The position numbers and the translations under genes are program-made. From Salinispora pacifica CNR114 (lineage in GTDB: Bacteria; Actinomycetota; Actinomycetes; Mycobacteriales; Micromonosporaceae): a DNA stretch of 64,000 bases. This document shows positions 17,220-28,489 of this stretch, in pieces. How positions within the stretch are numbered: the first letter of the stretch is position 1; each line of letters begins with the position of its first letter. The DNA is taken from the NCBI RefSeq assembly GCF_000514775.1, contig NZ_AZWO01000001.1, positions 124,001-188,000 of the forward strand. Reading direction: 5' to 3'. The notes below the pieces were generated by a model. It saw nothing but the letters and a program-made list of their open reading frames with translations, had not been told where the DNA came from and ran no database searches.

Positions 17220-18398
17220 GTGGACCTGTACGAGTACCAGGGGCGGGACCTGTTCGAGCGGCACGGGTTGCCCGTGCTCGCCGGCGGCGTCGCCACGACC
17301 CCGGAGGAGGCCCGCGCGATCGCCGAACGCCTCGGCGGTCGGGTGGTTGTCAAGGCGCAGGTGAAGGTCGGTGGCCGGGGCAAGGCCGGCGGGGTGAAGC
17401 TGACCGAGGGCGCGGAGGAGACGGTGGCCCGGGCCACCGACATCCTCGGCATGGACATCAAGGGGCACACCGTCCATAAGGTCATGATCACCGTGACCGC
17501 GGACGTGGCCGAGGAGTACTACTTCTCCTACCTGTTGGACCGGGCGAACCGCACCTTCCTCTGCATCGCCAGTGTCGCCGGTGGGATGGACATCGAGCAG
17601 GTGGCCGCCGAGACGCCGGAGAAGGTCGTCAAGGCGCCCATCGACGCGAACGTCGGCGTGGACGCGGCGACGGCCCGGCGGATCGTCACCCAGGCCGGCT
17701 TCCCGGCCGAGGTTACCGACCAGGCCGTTGAGATCGCGGTGGACCTGTGGCAGGCGTTCGTCGCCGAGGACGCGACGCTGGTCGAGGTGAACCCGCTCGC
17801 CAAGACCGCCGAGGGCGGGCTGCTCCTGCTCGACGCCAAGGTCAGCCTGGACGAGAACGCGGCGTTCCGGCACCCGGACCACGAGGCGCTGGTTGACCAG
17901 GCCGCGGTGGACCCCCTTGAGCAGGCCGCCAAGGAGAAGGACCTCAACTACGTCAAGCTCGACGGTGAGGTCGGCATCATCGGCAACGGCGCCGGACTGG
18001 TCATGTCGACCCTCGACGTGGTCGCGTACGCCGGTGAGCGGCACGGCGGCGTGAAGCCGGCGAACTTCCTCGATATCGGTGGCGGTGCGAGCGCCGCGGT
18101 GATGGCCAACGGCCTCGAGATCGTGCTCTCCGACCCCGCGGTGAAGAGCGTATTCGTCAACGTCTTCGGCGGGATCACCGCCTGCGACGCGGTCGCCAAC
18201 GGCATCGTGCAGGCGCTGGCCCTGCTCGAGCAGCGGGGCGAGCAGGTGACCAGGCCGCTGGTCGTCCGCCTGGACGGCAACAACGCGGAGGCCGGTCGGG
18301 CGATTCTCGACGGCGCGAACAACCCGCTGATCCAGCGGGTCGACACGATGGATGGTGCGGCCGAGCGGGCCGCCGAGCTGGCCGCTGCGGGGGTCTGA
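17220..18398 (+). CDS. sucC: Succinyl-CoA synthetase beta subunit
   Basis: 392 residues, GTG start. With SucD it makes succinate, CoA and a nucleoside triphosphate from succinyl-CoA in the TCA cycle. The ATP-grasp domain begins [16 protein letters not shown] and contains [20 protein letters not shown]. The CoA-ligase part has [20 protein letters not shown] and the phosphate-loop region [18 protein letters not shown]. sucD follows after 2 nt. Confidence 0.96.
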   Translation: MDLYEYQGRDLFERHGLPVLAGGVATTPEEARAIAERLGGRVVVKAQVKVGGRGKAGGVKLTEGAEETVARATDILGMDIKGHTVHKVMITVTADVAEEYYFSYLLDRANRTFLCIASVAGGMDIEQVAAETPEKVVKAPIDANVGVDAATARRIVTQAGFPAEVTDQAVEIAVDLWQAFVAEDATLVEVNPLAKTAEGGLLLLDAKVSLDENAAFRHPDHEALVDQAAVDPLEQAAKEKDLNYVKLDGEVGIIGNGAGLVMSTLDVVAYAGERHGGVKPANFLDIGGGASAAVMANGLEIVLSDPAVKSVFVNVFGGITACDAVANGIVQALALLEQRGEQVTRPLVVRLDGNNAEAGRAILDGANNPLIQRVDTMDGAAERAAELAAAGV

Positions 18399-18400
18399 CA

Positions 18401-19288
18401 ATGGCGATCTGGCTGACCAAGGACTCGAAGGTCATCGTGCAGGGGATGACCGGTTCCGAGGGTTCCAAGCACACCCGGCGGATGCTCGCCGCGGGCACCG
18501 ACATCGTCGGTGGGGTGAACCCGCGCAAGGCGGGCACCACCGTTGACTTCGACGGCGCCCAGCTGCCGGTCTTCGCGAACGTCGCCGACGCGATGCGGGA
18601 GACCGGCGCCAACGTGACGGTCATCTTCGTGCCGCCGCAGTTCACCAAGGGTGCGGTGATCGAGGCGATCGACGCCGGCATCCCGCTCGCCGTGGTGATC
18701 ACCGAGGGCGTGCCGGTACACGACACCGCCGCCTTCTGGGCGTACAACGTGGCGCAGGGTGAGCGGACCCGAATCATCGGGCCGAACTGCCCGGGGATCG
18801 TGTCGCCGGGCGCCGCCAACGCCGGCATCATCCCAGCCGACATCACCGGCGCCGGCCGGATCGGCCTGGTCAGCAAGAGCGGCACGCTGACCTACCAGAT
18901 GATGTACGAGCTGCGCGACATCGGCTTCTCCACCTGTGTCGGTATCGGCGGTGACCCGATCATCGGCACCACGCACATCGATGCGCTGGCCGCGTTCGAG
19001 AACGACCCGGACACCGACGCGATCGTCATGATCGGTGAGATCGGTGGCGACGCCGAGGAGCGGGCTGCCGAGTTCATCAAGGCGAACGTCACCAAGCCGG
19101 TGGTCGGTTACATCGCCGGCTTCACCGCACCGCCCGGGAAGACGATGGGGCACGCGGGTGCGATCATCTCCGGCTCGGCCGGCACCGCGGAGGCCAAGAA
19201 GACAGCGCTGGAAGCAGTCGGCGTCAAGGTCGGCAAGACTCCGACCGAGACGGCCCGGCTGATGCGGGAGATCATGTCCGCGGGCTGA
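18401..19288 (+). CDS. sucD: Succinyl-CoA synthetase alpha subunit
   Basis: 295 residues. The CoA-binding domain starts [21 protein letters not shown]. The phosphorylated active-site His lies in [24 protein letters not shown] and [14 protein letters not shown] are typical. Forms a complex with the SucC encoded 2 nt upstream. Confidence 0.96.
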   Translation: MAIWLTKDSKVIVQGMTGSEGSKHTRRMLAAGTDIVGGVNPRKAGTTVDFDGAQLPVFANVADAMRETGANVTVIFVPPQFTKGAVIEAIDAGIPLAVVITEGVPVHDTAAFWAYNVAQGERTRIIGPNCPGIVSPGAANAGIIPADITGAGRIGLVSKSGTLTYQMMYELRDIGFSTCVGIGGDPIIGTTHIDALAAFENDPDTDAIVMIGEIGGDAEERAAEFIKANVTKPVVGYIAGFTAPPGKTMGHAGAIISGSAGTAEAKKTALEAVGVKVGKTPTETARLMREIMSAG

Positions 19289-19306
19289 GCCCCGGCGACG
19301 ACCGCT

Positions 19307-19338
19307 GGAGGGGTCAGCCGCCCACGGCTGGTCCCTCC
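19307..19338. terminator. Bidirectional terminator between sucD and DUF4190 gene
   Basis: GGAGGGGTCAGCCG / CGGCTGGTCCCTCC forms a 14-bp stem with two G-T pairs and a CCCA loop between convergent genes. Confidence 0.75.
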
Positions 19339-19348
19339 GGTCGTCAAC

Positions 19349-19699
19349 TCAGCTGAACGGATTACTGCCGCCCAGGTAGAAGAAGCCGTTGGCGATGATG
19401 TTGAACACGCCGAAGGCGATGCCCAACCAACCGAGCACCGGCGAGTTACCGAAGCGCCGCGCATCGCGGATTGACAGGTAGCCGAAGACGATCCCGAGTA
19501 CGCCGCAGCAGAGCAGGCCGACGACGATGCCGAGTACGCCCCAGAGCGTCGTCCGATCCTTGCCCGCCGCCGTGCCGGACGGCGGATATGCAGCGGTCAC
19601 GGCGTGCCTCCTCGCATCGGTGCCGCGCCCGCCGGGCTGCGGGGGCACGGTCAACACCTCCGGTGGTGGAGGTCCCCACTTGACCCACCGGTCGGCCAC
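19349..19699 (-). CDS. DUF4190 membrane protein
   Basis: 116 residues, GTG start at 19699; a GTG at about residue 34 is a possible alternative. A Pro/Gly-rich cytoplasmic N-terminus leads to two membrane helices around residues 52-72 (LWGVLGIVVGLLCCGVLGIVFG) and 88-108 (VLGWLGIAFGVFNIIANGFF) separated by a short polar turn (YLSIRDARRFG). This is the DUF4190 pattern; function unknown. Another DUF4190 protein is encoded at 21106-21663. Confidence 0.75.
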   Translation of the reverse strand: MADRWVKWGPPPPEVLTVPPQPGGRGTDARRHAVTAAYPPSGTAAGKDRTTLWGVLGIVVGLLCCGVLGIVFGYLSIRDARRFGNSPVLGWLGIAFGVFNIIANGFFYLGGSNPFS

Positions 19700-19823
19700 G
19701 GTGGCGTCCTGTGGCCGAGGCTAGACCGGATCGGAGGCAGGAGACGGTGGATCGCGCAACTCGAACCCGCCCGGGGGGTTTATCGACCTGCTGCCACCCC
19801 CACGGCATGTCAGAGTAGACCTG

Positions 19824-21092
19824 ATGTCCTCTGTCACCCCCGACCAGCCCGGCCGAGCCCCCCGGATGGGCGCCCGTCCGCCGGGGCGACCCGGGCCGGC
19901 TCGCCGGGTACCCGCGCCACGGGCGGGCGGGCCGCCGAGCCGTCCGCCGCTGGCCGTCGCCGCGGGCGTCGCCGCGGTCGGTGCGGCGCTCACCTCCTGG
20001 CTACCGGTGGCAGTTGTGCTCTGGTTCTTCCAACTCGGTGCGGGTGCGTCGAACCTGCCGGACGCGGTCCGGGTCGGGCTGGCCGGCTGGTTGCTCGGGC
20101 ACGGCGTCCCGCTGACGACGGACGCCGGTCCGCTCGGGCTCGCCCCGCTGGCGGTGACCCTGCTCGCCGGCTGGCGACTCATCCGGGCCGGAGTGCACGT
20201 CACCCGGGCCATCGGCGCCCGGGGCAGCAGGTCACCGAAGCGTGCGTTCGTCGCCGCCGGGGCGGTCGGGATCGCTTACACCCTCCTCGGAGTGCTCGCC
20301 GCCCTGCTGGTAGCCGGTGGGACATTGGATGTGTCGCCGGTACGGACCGGCCTGACCCTCGCCGCGGTCGCCACCGTTGCCGCCCTCGTCGGGGCGGTTC
20401 GCACGAGCGGGCTCGGTGACCTGCTCGCCGCGCGGGCGCCGCTAGCGCTGCGGGAGGGGATCCGGACCGGTCTGGTCGCGGCGCTGCTGCTACTTGCGGC
20501 GGGGGCCGGCGTGGCGGGGCTGGCGGTGGCGACCGGTGGCGGTGACGCGGCCGACCTGATCGCGGCCTACCACACCGGGGTGGCGGGGCAGGCCGGGATC
20601 ACCCTGGTCAACCTGGCGTACGCCCCGAACGCGGCGATCTGGTCAACCAGCTACCTGCTCGGCCCCGGGTTTGCGGTTGGCGTCGACACCACGGTGCAGA
20701 CCAGCGAGGTGACAGTGGGGGCACTGCCGGCCCTGCCGCTGGTGGCGGGCCTCCCCGGTGGACCGGTGGACGGCCTGGGGACGGGCCTGCTCGCGGCGCC
20801 GGTTCTGGTCGGGATGGTGGCGGGCTGGTCGTTGACCCGTCGGGTGCTGCGGTCCGGCAGCGACAGTGCCCGGGGAGAGTGGGGGCCGCTGCTGCGCCCG
20901 GTGGTGCTCGCCGGCCCGGTGGTGGGCCTACTGGTGGGGGCCGCGGCGGCGGCGTCCGCCGGCCCGCTCGGTGCGGGCCGGCTGGCGGAGGTCGGACCGG
21001 TGCCGTGGCAGGTGGCGGTGGTGGCGACCGTGGTGACCGGGACCGGCGTGCTGGGCGGCGTGGTGGCGGCCCGGTTCCTGTCCCGCGGCTGA
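19824..21092 (+). CDS. DUF6350-type polytopic membrane protein (PerM-like annotation)
   Basis: 422 residues. A ~45-residue Arg/Pro-rich cytoplasmic N-terminus is followed by about nine to ten hydrophobic segments from residue 48 to the end. It has the features of the actinobacterial membrane protein family found upstream of purN, sometimes annotated as a division-associated protein. I see no catalytic motif and rely on position and topology for the family call. Confidence 0.7.
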   Translation: MSSVTPDQPGRAPRMGARPPGRPGPARRVPAPRAGGPPSRPPLAVAAGVAAVGAALTSWLPVAVVLWFFQLGAGASNLPDAVRVGLAGWLLGHGVPLTTDAGPLGLAPLAVTLLAGWRLIRAGVHVTRAIGARGSRSPKRAFVAAGAVGIAYTLLGVLAALLVAGGTLDVSPVRTGLTLAAVATVAALVGAVRTSGLGDLLAARAPLALREGIRTGLVAALLLLAAGAGVAGLAVATGGGDAADLIAAYHTGVAGQAGITLVNLAYAPNAAIWSTSYLLGPGFAVGVDTTVQTSEVTVGALPALPLVAGLPGGPVDGLGTGLLAAPVLVGMVAGWSLTRRVLRSGSDSARGEWGPLLRPVVLAGPVVGLLVGAAAAASAGPLGAGRLAEVGPVPWQVAVVATVVTGTGVLGGVVAARFLSRG

Positions 21093-21105
21093 CCCGTCGA
21101 GGCGA

Positions 21106-21663
21106 CTAGAGGGCGAGCCCGATGATGTTCAGGACACCCCAGCCCAGGCCCAGCAGCGCCCCGATCGCTCCACAGATCATCCCGGCCATGGCCTGATCAC
21201 GATTGTCCGCGAGCCCCTGCTCGACCTTTTGCTGGCCGAGCCATCCGGTCACCACCGCGGCGATGCCCACCGGAAGGCCGACATAGCAGCAGGCCAGCGG
21301 GACCGACGCGATGCCGAGGATCATGGACAGTAGTCCGAGCGAGTTCTGCCTTCCCGCCGGGAGCGGGTAACCCGCGTTCGGGTACAGCTGCACCCCACCG
21401 TAGGGCCCCGGGTACGGCGGAGCGGTGGGCGCAGCGTACGGGTCCGGTGGTGGTGGGCTCGGCGGTGTGGTGGGCGCGGCGTACGGGTTCACCGGCGGCG
21501 GAGGGTACGGCTGCTTGGAAACCGGGGTAGCCGGTGGGGCGTACGGGTCGGCCGGTGGCGCCCACGGGTCGACTGGTGGGTGGAACGGGTCCGCTGGTGG
21601 GGTGGATGGGTCGGCCGGTGGAGTGGATGGGTCGGACTGCGGGGTGGATGGGTCGGGCTGCAT
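21106..21663 (-). CDS. DUF4190 membrane protein with heptapeptide Pro repeats
   Basis: 185 residues. The N-terminal ~45 residues are a tandem heptapeptide (DPSTPQS, DPSTPPA twice, DPFHPPV, DPWAPPA, DPYAPPA), encoded by a 21-bp DNA repeat. A Pro/Tyr-rich linker follows. The C-terminal half has two helices (GLLSMILGIASVPLACCYVG and MICGAIGALLGLGWGVLNII) separated by a charged turn, as in DUF4190. The repeat probably makes an extended cytoplasmic arm. Function unknown. Confidence 0.75.
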   Translation of the reverse strand: MQPDPSTPQSDPSTPPADPSTPPADPFHPPVDPWAPPADPYAPPATPVSKQPYPPPPVNPYAAPTTPPSPPPPDPYAAPTAPPYPGPYGGVQLYPNAGYPLPAGRQNSLGLLSMILGIASVPLACCYVGLPVGIAAVVTGWLGQQKVEQGLADNRDQAMAGMICGAIGALLGLGWGVLNIIGLAL

Positions 21664-21875
21664 GGTTTCCCCGGTAAATCAGTAGGAGTTCGAGGACTGG
21701 GGCGGGATCGCGGGCTGCATCTCTCGATACTCCTTCGAACGGGTGCGGCATCGGGACGACTGTCGCCATCGGTGCGCGTGGGAGCGACCGGCAGCGTACC
21801 GGGTCCGGTCGAGGGTTCAGCGTCGGCTTGCCGCCCAGCGGACCGGCGGCCGGGCCACCCCGATAGGGTTGTCCG

Positions 21876-22492
21876 GTGCCTGCGCCCGCGTCTGCCGCCC
21901 GTATCGTCGTTCTCGTCTCCGGCTCCGGCAGCAACCTTCAGGCGTTGCTCGACGCCGGCACCGATCCCGGGTACGGGGCCCGGGTGGTCGCGGTCGGGGC
22001 GGACCGCGACGGCATCGCCGGGCTGGACCGGGCCGCGGCGGTGGGGGCGCCGACCTTCGTTGAGCGGGTGAAGGACTATCCGACCCGCTCCGACTGGGAC
22101 GCCGCGCTCACCGCGCGGGTCGCCGAGCACACCCCCGACCTGGTCGTCTCCGCCGGCTTCCTGAAGCTGGTCGGCCCGCACTTCCTCGCCGCGTTCGGCG
22201 ACCGCTATCTGAACACCCACAACACCCTGCTGCCGGCCTTCCCCGGCATTCACGGGCCCCGCGACGCGCTCGCCTACGGGGTGAAGATCACCGGGGCCAC
22301 CCTCTTCTTCGTCGACGCGGGCACGGACACCGGCCCAATCGTCGCCCAGGTCGCGGTGCCGGTCCGGGACGGCGACGACGAGCAGACGCTCACCGAGCGC
22401 ATCAAAGAGGCCGAGCGCCGCCAGCTCGTCGAGCAGGTGGGCCGCCTGGTCCGTGCAGGTTGGACGATCACCGGAAGAAAGGTCACGGTTCC

Positions 22493-22496
<4 letters not shown>
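21876..22496 (+). CDS. purN: Phosphoribosylglycinamide formyltransferase
   Basis: 206 residues, GTG start; TAGGGT ends 6 nt upstream, suggesting a leaderless mRNA. It transfers formyl from 10-formyl-THF to GAR in purine synthesis. Motifs: [19 protein letters not shown] (phosphate loop), the catalytic Asn/His in [16 protein letters not shown], and Asp in [11 protein letters not shown]. Its TGA overlaps the purH GTG. Confidence 0.95.
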
Positions 22497-24064
<1,568 letters not shown>

Positions 24065-24070
24065 CCGAGG

Positions 24071-24835
24071 TCAGGTCAGTTCCAGCCCGCCGTCGACAGT
24101 GAGGACCTGCCCGGTCAGCCAGGTGCTGGCCGGGTCGGCCAGGCGCAGGATCCACGCGGCGACCTCCTCGGGATTACCGCGGCGACCGAGGGGGATGCGG
24201 GCAGCCTCTTCTCGTTTGATCTCCTCGATGGCCGCGTCGGAGAGTCCGGCGGCGGCCAGCGCCGGGCTCTCGGTCGGGCCGGGAGCGAGGGCGTTGACCC
24301 GAATCCCGCCCGCCGCGAGTTCTGCCGCCCAGCTCCGGGTGAGCTGTTCGAGGGCGGCTTTGGAGGCCGCGTAGTGGGCGGCGCCTGGCAGGGGTCGGTG
24401 GCCGTAGGTACTGGAGACGTTGACGATCGATCCGCGGCTTCGGCGCAGGTGCGGTAGGGCCGCGTGCGCCAGCAGGCTGGGCGCGACGACGTTGAGGTCG
24501 AACAGGGCGGCGATGCCCGCGGCGGTGGTGTGTGCCAACGGCATGATCTTGGTGGCGCCGGCGTTGTTGACCAGGACATCCAGTTGTCCCCAGCGGTCGA
24601 CTGCGGCGTCAACCACTTCCTGCGGTGCTGAGGGCTCGTTCAGGTCGGCCGGGTGGACGGCGATCGCGGGGTGTCCGGCGGCGGTCTCCGCGAGCGCGTC
24701 CTTGCGGCGGCCGACACCCAGCACCCGGGCGCCCGCGTGGGCGAACGCGTGTGCTGTCGCGCGGCCGATGCCGGATCCGGCCCCGGTGACGACAACGACG
24801 TGTGCGGTGAGATCGGTGCAGGGTCTGGCGTTCAC
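24071..24835 (-). CDS. Short-chain dehydrogenase/reductase (SDR)
   Basis: About 254 residues from GTG 24835; GTG 24841 is an alternative, and the much longer frame upstream runs through the divergent regulator and is not credible. Classical SDR: cofactor motif VVVTGAGSGIGRATA (TGxxxGxG), NNAG, catalytic Ser in NVSSTYG, and YAASK (Tyr-Lys), ending with TGQVLTVDGGLELT. Substrate unknown. It is divergent from an ArsR regulator with a shared operator, so it is the likely target of that regulator. Confidence 0.9.
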   Translation of the reverse strand: MNARPCTDLTAHVVVVTGAGSGIGRATAHAFAHAGARVLGVGRRKDALAETAAGHPAIAVHPADLNEPSAPQEVVDAAVDRWGQLDVLVNNAGATKIMPLAHTTAAGIAALFDLNVVAPSLLAHAALPHLRRSRGSIVNVSSTYGHRPLPGAAHYAASKAALEQLTRSWAAELAAGGIRVNALAPGPTESPALAAAGLSDAAIEEIKREEAARIPLGRRGNPEEVAAWILRLADPASTWLTGQVLTVDGGLELT

Positions 24836-24847
24836 TGTCACCCCAAT

Positions 24848-24872
24848 GTTCGATGTTCGTAAAACGTCGAAC
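24848..24872. promoter_or_regulatory. Inverted repeat between SDR and ArsR genes
   Basis: GTTCGA at 24848-24853 and TCGAAC at 24867-24872 are symmetric about a 13-bp centre that contains another TTCG/CG half-match. It lies 9 bp before the regulator ATG and 13 bp before the SDR start, as expected for an autoregulatory ArsR operator. Confidence 0.55.
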
Positions 24873-24880
24873 AAGGTAGC

Positions 24881-25282
24881 ATGGTCGCCATGAGAAAGGC
24901 ACGACATCCCGACCCGGACGAGATCTCCCTGATCGACGTGCTGGGGGCCCTCAACGACCCCATCCGGGTCGGCCTGGTGCGGGTGCTCGCCGATGGCCGG
25001 GAACGCGGGTGGGGCGAACTTCGCGTGCCGGTCGCCAAGTCCACCCTCAGTCATCACCTGCGCGTGCTCCGCGATGCTGGGATCACCCGCACCCGACAGG
25101 AAGGCACCCGCTGCTTCGTCGAACTTCGTGGCGGCGACCTCGACGCCCGCTTCCCCGGGCTGCTGGGCGCCGTCCTCGGTGCCGCCGACCGCGACGACGT
25201 GGGCGGTCACGTCGGCGTCGTAGCCGGCCTACCCGAGCCCCTCGCAGATCGAAAGCCTGGAGCCCCGCAGATCGAAAGCTGA
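24881..25282 (+). CDS. ArsR-family winged-helix regulator
   Basis: 133 residues from ATG 24881; ATG 24890 is also possible. The winged-helix domain includes LGALNDPIRVGLVRVLADG and the recognition helix STLSHHLRVLRDAG, followed by the wing RTRQEGTRCFVELR. No Cys metal site (ELCVCDL-like) is present, so it is not an obvious arsenic sensor. The last ~13 codons run into the 23-bp tandem repeat, so the C-terminus is probably a recent extension. Confidence 0.88.
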   Translation: MVAMRKARHPDPDEISLIDVLGALNDPIRVGLVRVLADGRERGWGELRVPVAKSTLSHHLRVLRDAGITRTRQEGTRCFVELRGGDLDARFPGLLGAVLGAADRDDVGGHVGVVAGLPEPLADRKPGAPQIES

Positions 25283-25334
25283 AGGCCCCGCAGATCGAAA
25301 GTCGGGTGCCTCGCAGATCGAAACCCTCGGGTGG
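25243..25334 (+). repeat. Four-copy 23-bp tandem repeat
   Basis: CGCAGATCGAAA begins at 25243, 25266, 25289 and 25312, an exact 23-bp period. The 11 bp between cores vary but are mostly GC-rich. The array covers the 3' end of the ArsR gene and the gap to importer operon 2. Confidence 0.85.
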
Positions 25335-25405
25335 GCACCAGGAAGCTGGGCGCCACGGGCGGCGCCCGCCGGACCGGTTGATCCCGGCGCCCTGGGATGC
25401 GGTCG

Positions 25406-26446
25406 TCAGGAGGGGGACGCCGGTTCGCGGAGTTCGGCGAAGTGGCAGGCCGACGGGTGCGGGTCGGCGGCGCGCGGCACGGTGTCCGGGTCCTGGGTGG
25501 CGCAGACATCCTGCGCCTTCCAGCACCGGGTGCGAAACCGGCAGCCGCTCGGCGGGTTCGCCGGGCTCGGCACGTCGCCGATCAGGCGGATCATGTTCTG
25601 GTTGTCCCGCTGTTCCGGGTCGGGCACCGGCACCGCCGACAGTAGCGCCTGGGTGTACGGGTGGGTGGCCCGCTGGTAGATCTCCTCCTCGGTGCCGAGC
25701 TCGACGATCCGACCCAGGTACATCACCGCGACCCGGTCGCAGATGTGCCGTACCACCGACAGGTCGTGGGCGATGAAGATGTACGAGAGGCCGAGCTCGT
25801 CCTGCAGCTGCTCAAGCAGGTTGATCACCTGTGCCTGGATCGAGACGTCCAGCGCGGAGACCGGCTCGTCACAGACGATCACCTCGGGGCGCAGCGCGAG
25901 CGCGCGGGCGATGCCGATGCGCTGTCGCTGGCCGCCGGAGAACTGGTGTGGGTACCGGTTGATGTGCTCGGGGCTGAGCCCGACCATGTCCAGCAGTTCC
26001 TGGACTCGCCGCTGTCGGCTGCCCCTGGGCGCCGCCTCCGGGTGGATCTCGAAGGGCTCCCCGATGATGTCGCCGACGGTCATGCGCGGGTTCAGCGAGG
26101 TGTACGGATCCTGGAGGACCATCTGCATGTTGCGGCGTAGCCGGCGCAACTCCCCGCCGCGGGCGGCGAAGAGGTCCCGCCCCTCCAGGGTCGCCACTCC
26201 GGAGGTCGGGATCTCCAGCCGCATCAGCAGCCGGGCCAACGTGGACTTCCCGCAGCCGGACTCGCCGACGATGCCGAGGGTCTCCCCACGGCGCAGGTCG
26301 AAGCTGACCCCGTCCACGGCACGGACCGCTCCGATCTGGCGTTGGAAGACGACGCCCCGGGTGATCGGAAAGTGCTTTACCAGGTTCTCGACGGCCAGGA
26401 TCGGCTCGCCGCGTACCTTCTTCGGCGGGCTAGCGGGCGCGGTCAT
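25406..26446 (-). CDS. Peptide ABC transporter ATPase (DppF/OppF type), operon 2
   Basis: 346 residues. Walker [12 protein letters not shown], signature [15 protein letters not shown], Walker [13 protein letters not shown], and a Cys-containing C-terminal tail ([16 protein letters not shown]). Very similar to the operon 1 counterpart (same [16 protein letters not shown]-terminus). Last gene of the second importer operon; its start overlaps the preceding ATPase gene by 17 nt. Confidence 0.93.
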   Translation of the reverse strand: MTAPASPPKKVRGEPILAVENLVKHFPITRGVVFQRQIGAVRAVDGVSFDLRRGETLGIVGESGCGKSTLARLLMRLEIPTSGVATLEGRDLFAARGGELRRLRRNMQMVLQDPYTSLNPRMTVGDIIGEPFEIHPEAAPRGSRQRRVQELLDMVGLSPEHINRYPHQFSGGQRQRIGIARALALRPEVIVCDEPVSALDVSIQAQVINLLEQLQDELGLSYIFIAHDLSVVRHICDRVAVMYLGRIVELGTEEEIYQRATHPYTQALLSAVPVPDPEQRDNQNMIRLIGDVPSPANPPSGCRFRTRCWKAQDVCATQDPDTVPRAADPHPSACHFAELREPASPS

Positions 26447-27467
26447 CGCGGACCTCCTGCGCGAAGTGGCACGCGCTGGTCCGGCCGTCGCCGAGGACCA
26501 GGTCGTGCGGAACGACGTCCACGCAGACCTGCTGGACGTACGGGCATCGGGGGTGGAAGGGGCAGCCGGAGGGAATCCGCATCAGGTTCGGTGGCAGGCC
26601 CCGGATGGTGGACAGCTGCTGGCCGTGGAAGTCCAGCCGGGGGATCGATTCCAACAGCCCCTTGGTGTACGGGTGGGCGGGTGTCTTGTACAGCGACCGG
26701 ACGTCGGCGTGTTCGACGATCCGCCCGGCGTACATGACGGCGATCCGGTCGGCGACGCCGGCTACCACGCCGAGGTCGTGGGTGATCAGGATCATCGCCA
26801 TGCGGAGGTCTCGGCGCAGGTCGGACAGGAGGTCCATGATCTGGGCCTGCACGGTCACGTCCAGCGCGGTGGTCGGCTCGTCGGCGATGAGAACCTTCGG
26901 GTTCAGTGCCAACGCCATGGCGATCATGACGCGTTGCCGCATGCCGCCGGAGAACTGGTGCGGGTAGTCGCCGAGCCGGCTGGCCGCGGCCGGGATCTTG
27001 ACCAGCTCCATCAGTTCGATCGCCCGCCGGCGGGCGTCGCCGCGGGACATCCCGGCCCGTTGGCGCAGCGTCTCGCCGATCTGCCAGCCGACCGGGAAGG
27101 TCGGGTTCAGTGCGGAGAGGGCATCCTGGAAGATCATGGCGATCTCGGTGCCGCGCACCTGCCGGCGTTGCTCCTCGGACTGGGCGAGCAGGTCGCGGCC
27201 CTGGTAGCGGATCTGCCCGGAGCGGATCACCGCGGGCGGGGTGTCCAGGATGCCCATGATCGCCTGGGCGGTGACTGACTTGCCGGAGCCGGACTCACCG
27301 AGCACGGCGAGGGTCTCCCCGGCGTCCAGGTGGTACGAGACACCGTTGATCACCTTCGCCACACCTTCTCCGGTGCGGAACTCGACGTGCAGGTCCCGTA
27401 CCTCAAGCAGGTGGCCGCCCTCCGGAGTGGGGGAGGCGGGCGTGGGTTGGACTGCGGACTGGGACAC
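26430..27467 (-). CDS. Peptide ABC transporter ATPase (DppD/OppD type), operon 2
   Basis: 345 residues from GTG 27467; the frame is open further upstream but that stretch lies over the permease gene and lacks ABC features. Walker [12 protein letters not shown], signature [15 protein letters not shown], Walker [13 protein letters not shown], and C-terminal [17 protein letters not shown] 53-nt gap separates it from the permease. Works with the DppF-type ATPase. Confidence 0.92.
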   Translation of the reverse strand: MSQSAVQPTPASPTPEGGHLLEVRDLHVEFRTGEGVAKVINGVSYHLDAGETLAVLGESGSGKSVTAQAIMGILDTPPAVIRSGQIRYQGRDLLAQSEEQRRQVRGTEIAMIFQDALSALNPTFPVGWQIGETLRQRAGMSRGDARRRAIELMELVKIPAAASRLGDYPHQFSGGMRQRVMIAMALALNPKVLIADEPTTALDVTVQAQIMDLLSDLRRDLRMAMILITHDLGVVAGVADRIAVMYAGRIVEHADVRSLYKTPAHPYTKGLLESIPRLDFHGQQLSTIRGLPPNLMRIPSGCPFHPRCPYVQQVCVDVVPHDLVLGDGRTSACHFAQEVRDDRAR

Positions 27468-27520
27468 AGCGCCTGCCTTTCGCTCGCTGCCACGGGTGGG
27501 CCGGTTCCCGCGCATGGGGC

Positions 27521-28489
27521 TCACCGGAGTTTCGGGTCGAAGGCGTCTCGGATCGCGTCGCCGAGCATGATGAACGCCAGCACGGTCAGCGCGAGGAAGG
27601 TCGACGGGACCATCAGCGGGGTGGCCGACTCCCGCATGTGCACCCGGCCGTTGTTGATGTCGATGCCCCAGGAGATCGTGGGTTCCTTGAGCCCGATGCC
27701 GAGGAAGGAGAGCGTCGCCTCGGCCGCGATGAACGATCCGAGGGCGATGGTCAGCACCACGATCGCGGGGGCGAGCGTGTTGGGCAGGATGTGTCGCCAC
27801 ATGATTCGGCTGTTGCTCGCGCCGAGCATCCGGGCGGCGGAGACGTAGTCCTGCTCCTTCGCGGTGATCACCGACGAGCGGACCACCCGGGCCGTCGTCG
27901 TCCAGCCGAGCACCGCCAGGACGAAGATGACGGCCGCGATCCGGATCGTCGCGCTGTCGCTGGCGACTCGCTTGAGCAGCACGATCGCGGCGAGCAGCAG
28001 TGGGATACCGAGCACGATGTCGATCACCCGGGAGAGGACGGCGTCGATCCATCGGCCGAAGTAGCCGGCGAGCATGCCGACGGTGAGCGCGATCAGTCCG
28101 GTGAGCAGCGCCGAGAGGGCGCCGACCAGGAGCGAGGCGCGAGCGCCGTAGACCGCTCGGGCGTACGTGTTGCAGCCCTGGAAGTCGTACCCGAAGATCG
28201 CTCCGCCGGAGGGGCCGGCGTGCTGCCGGGAGAGTAGGCAGTCGGCGGGGTCGGCGGTGGTGAACAGCGCGGGCACGGCGGCCATCGCGGTGACCACCAG
28301 GACCAGGGCGGAGCTGATCCAGAAGATCGGCTTTCGCCGTAGGTCCCGCCAGGCGTCGCCAGCGAGGCTGCGCGGTCGGCCGGGGGTGACGGAGGTGCCG
28401 CCGATCTGGTTCGGCGCGTTGGGTTCGCCGGAGGGGCCGCGCCGGGCGTGGGGATCCTCCGACGCGGCCACCGTCTCGAAATCACTCAT
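27521..28489 (-). CDS. Peptide ABC transporter permease (DppC/OppC type), operon 2
   Basis: 322 residues. A ~55-residue polar N-terminus precedes the first helix (PIFWISSALVLVVTAMAAV); then a periplasmic loop with two Cys (ADCLLS, QGCNTY) as in operon 1, the EAA loop KEQDYVSAARMLGASNSRI, and the end DAIRDAFDPKLR. Overlaps the DppB-type gene by 8 nt. Confidence 0.93.
   Translation of the reverse strand: MSDFETVAASEDPHARRGPSGEPNAPNQIGGTSVTPGRPRSLAGDAWRDLRRKPIFWISSALVLVVTAMAAVPALFTTADPADCLLSRQHAGPSGGAIFGYDFQGCNTYARAVYGARASLLVGALSALLTGLIALTVGMLAGYFGRWIDAVLSRVIDIVLGIPLLLAAIVLLKRVASDSATIRIAAVIFVLAVLGWTTTARVVRSSVITAKEQDYVSAARMLGASNSRIMWRHILPNTLAPAIVVLTIALGSFIAAEATLSFLGIGLKEPTISWGIDINNGRVHMRESATPLMVPSTFLALTVLAFIMLGDAIRDAFDPKLR

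Noticed and set aside
24836-25210. A 379-residue SDR with a long N-terminal domain
   Set aside because: The added part is antisense to the ArsR gene and lacks any domain; the SDR motif begins ~10 residues after GTG 24835.
25243-25334. A CRISPR array for the 23-bp periodic repeat
   Set aside because: Repeat (12 bp) and spacer (11 bp) are far too short, there are only four units and no cas genes are nearby.
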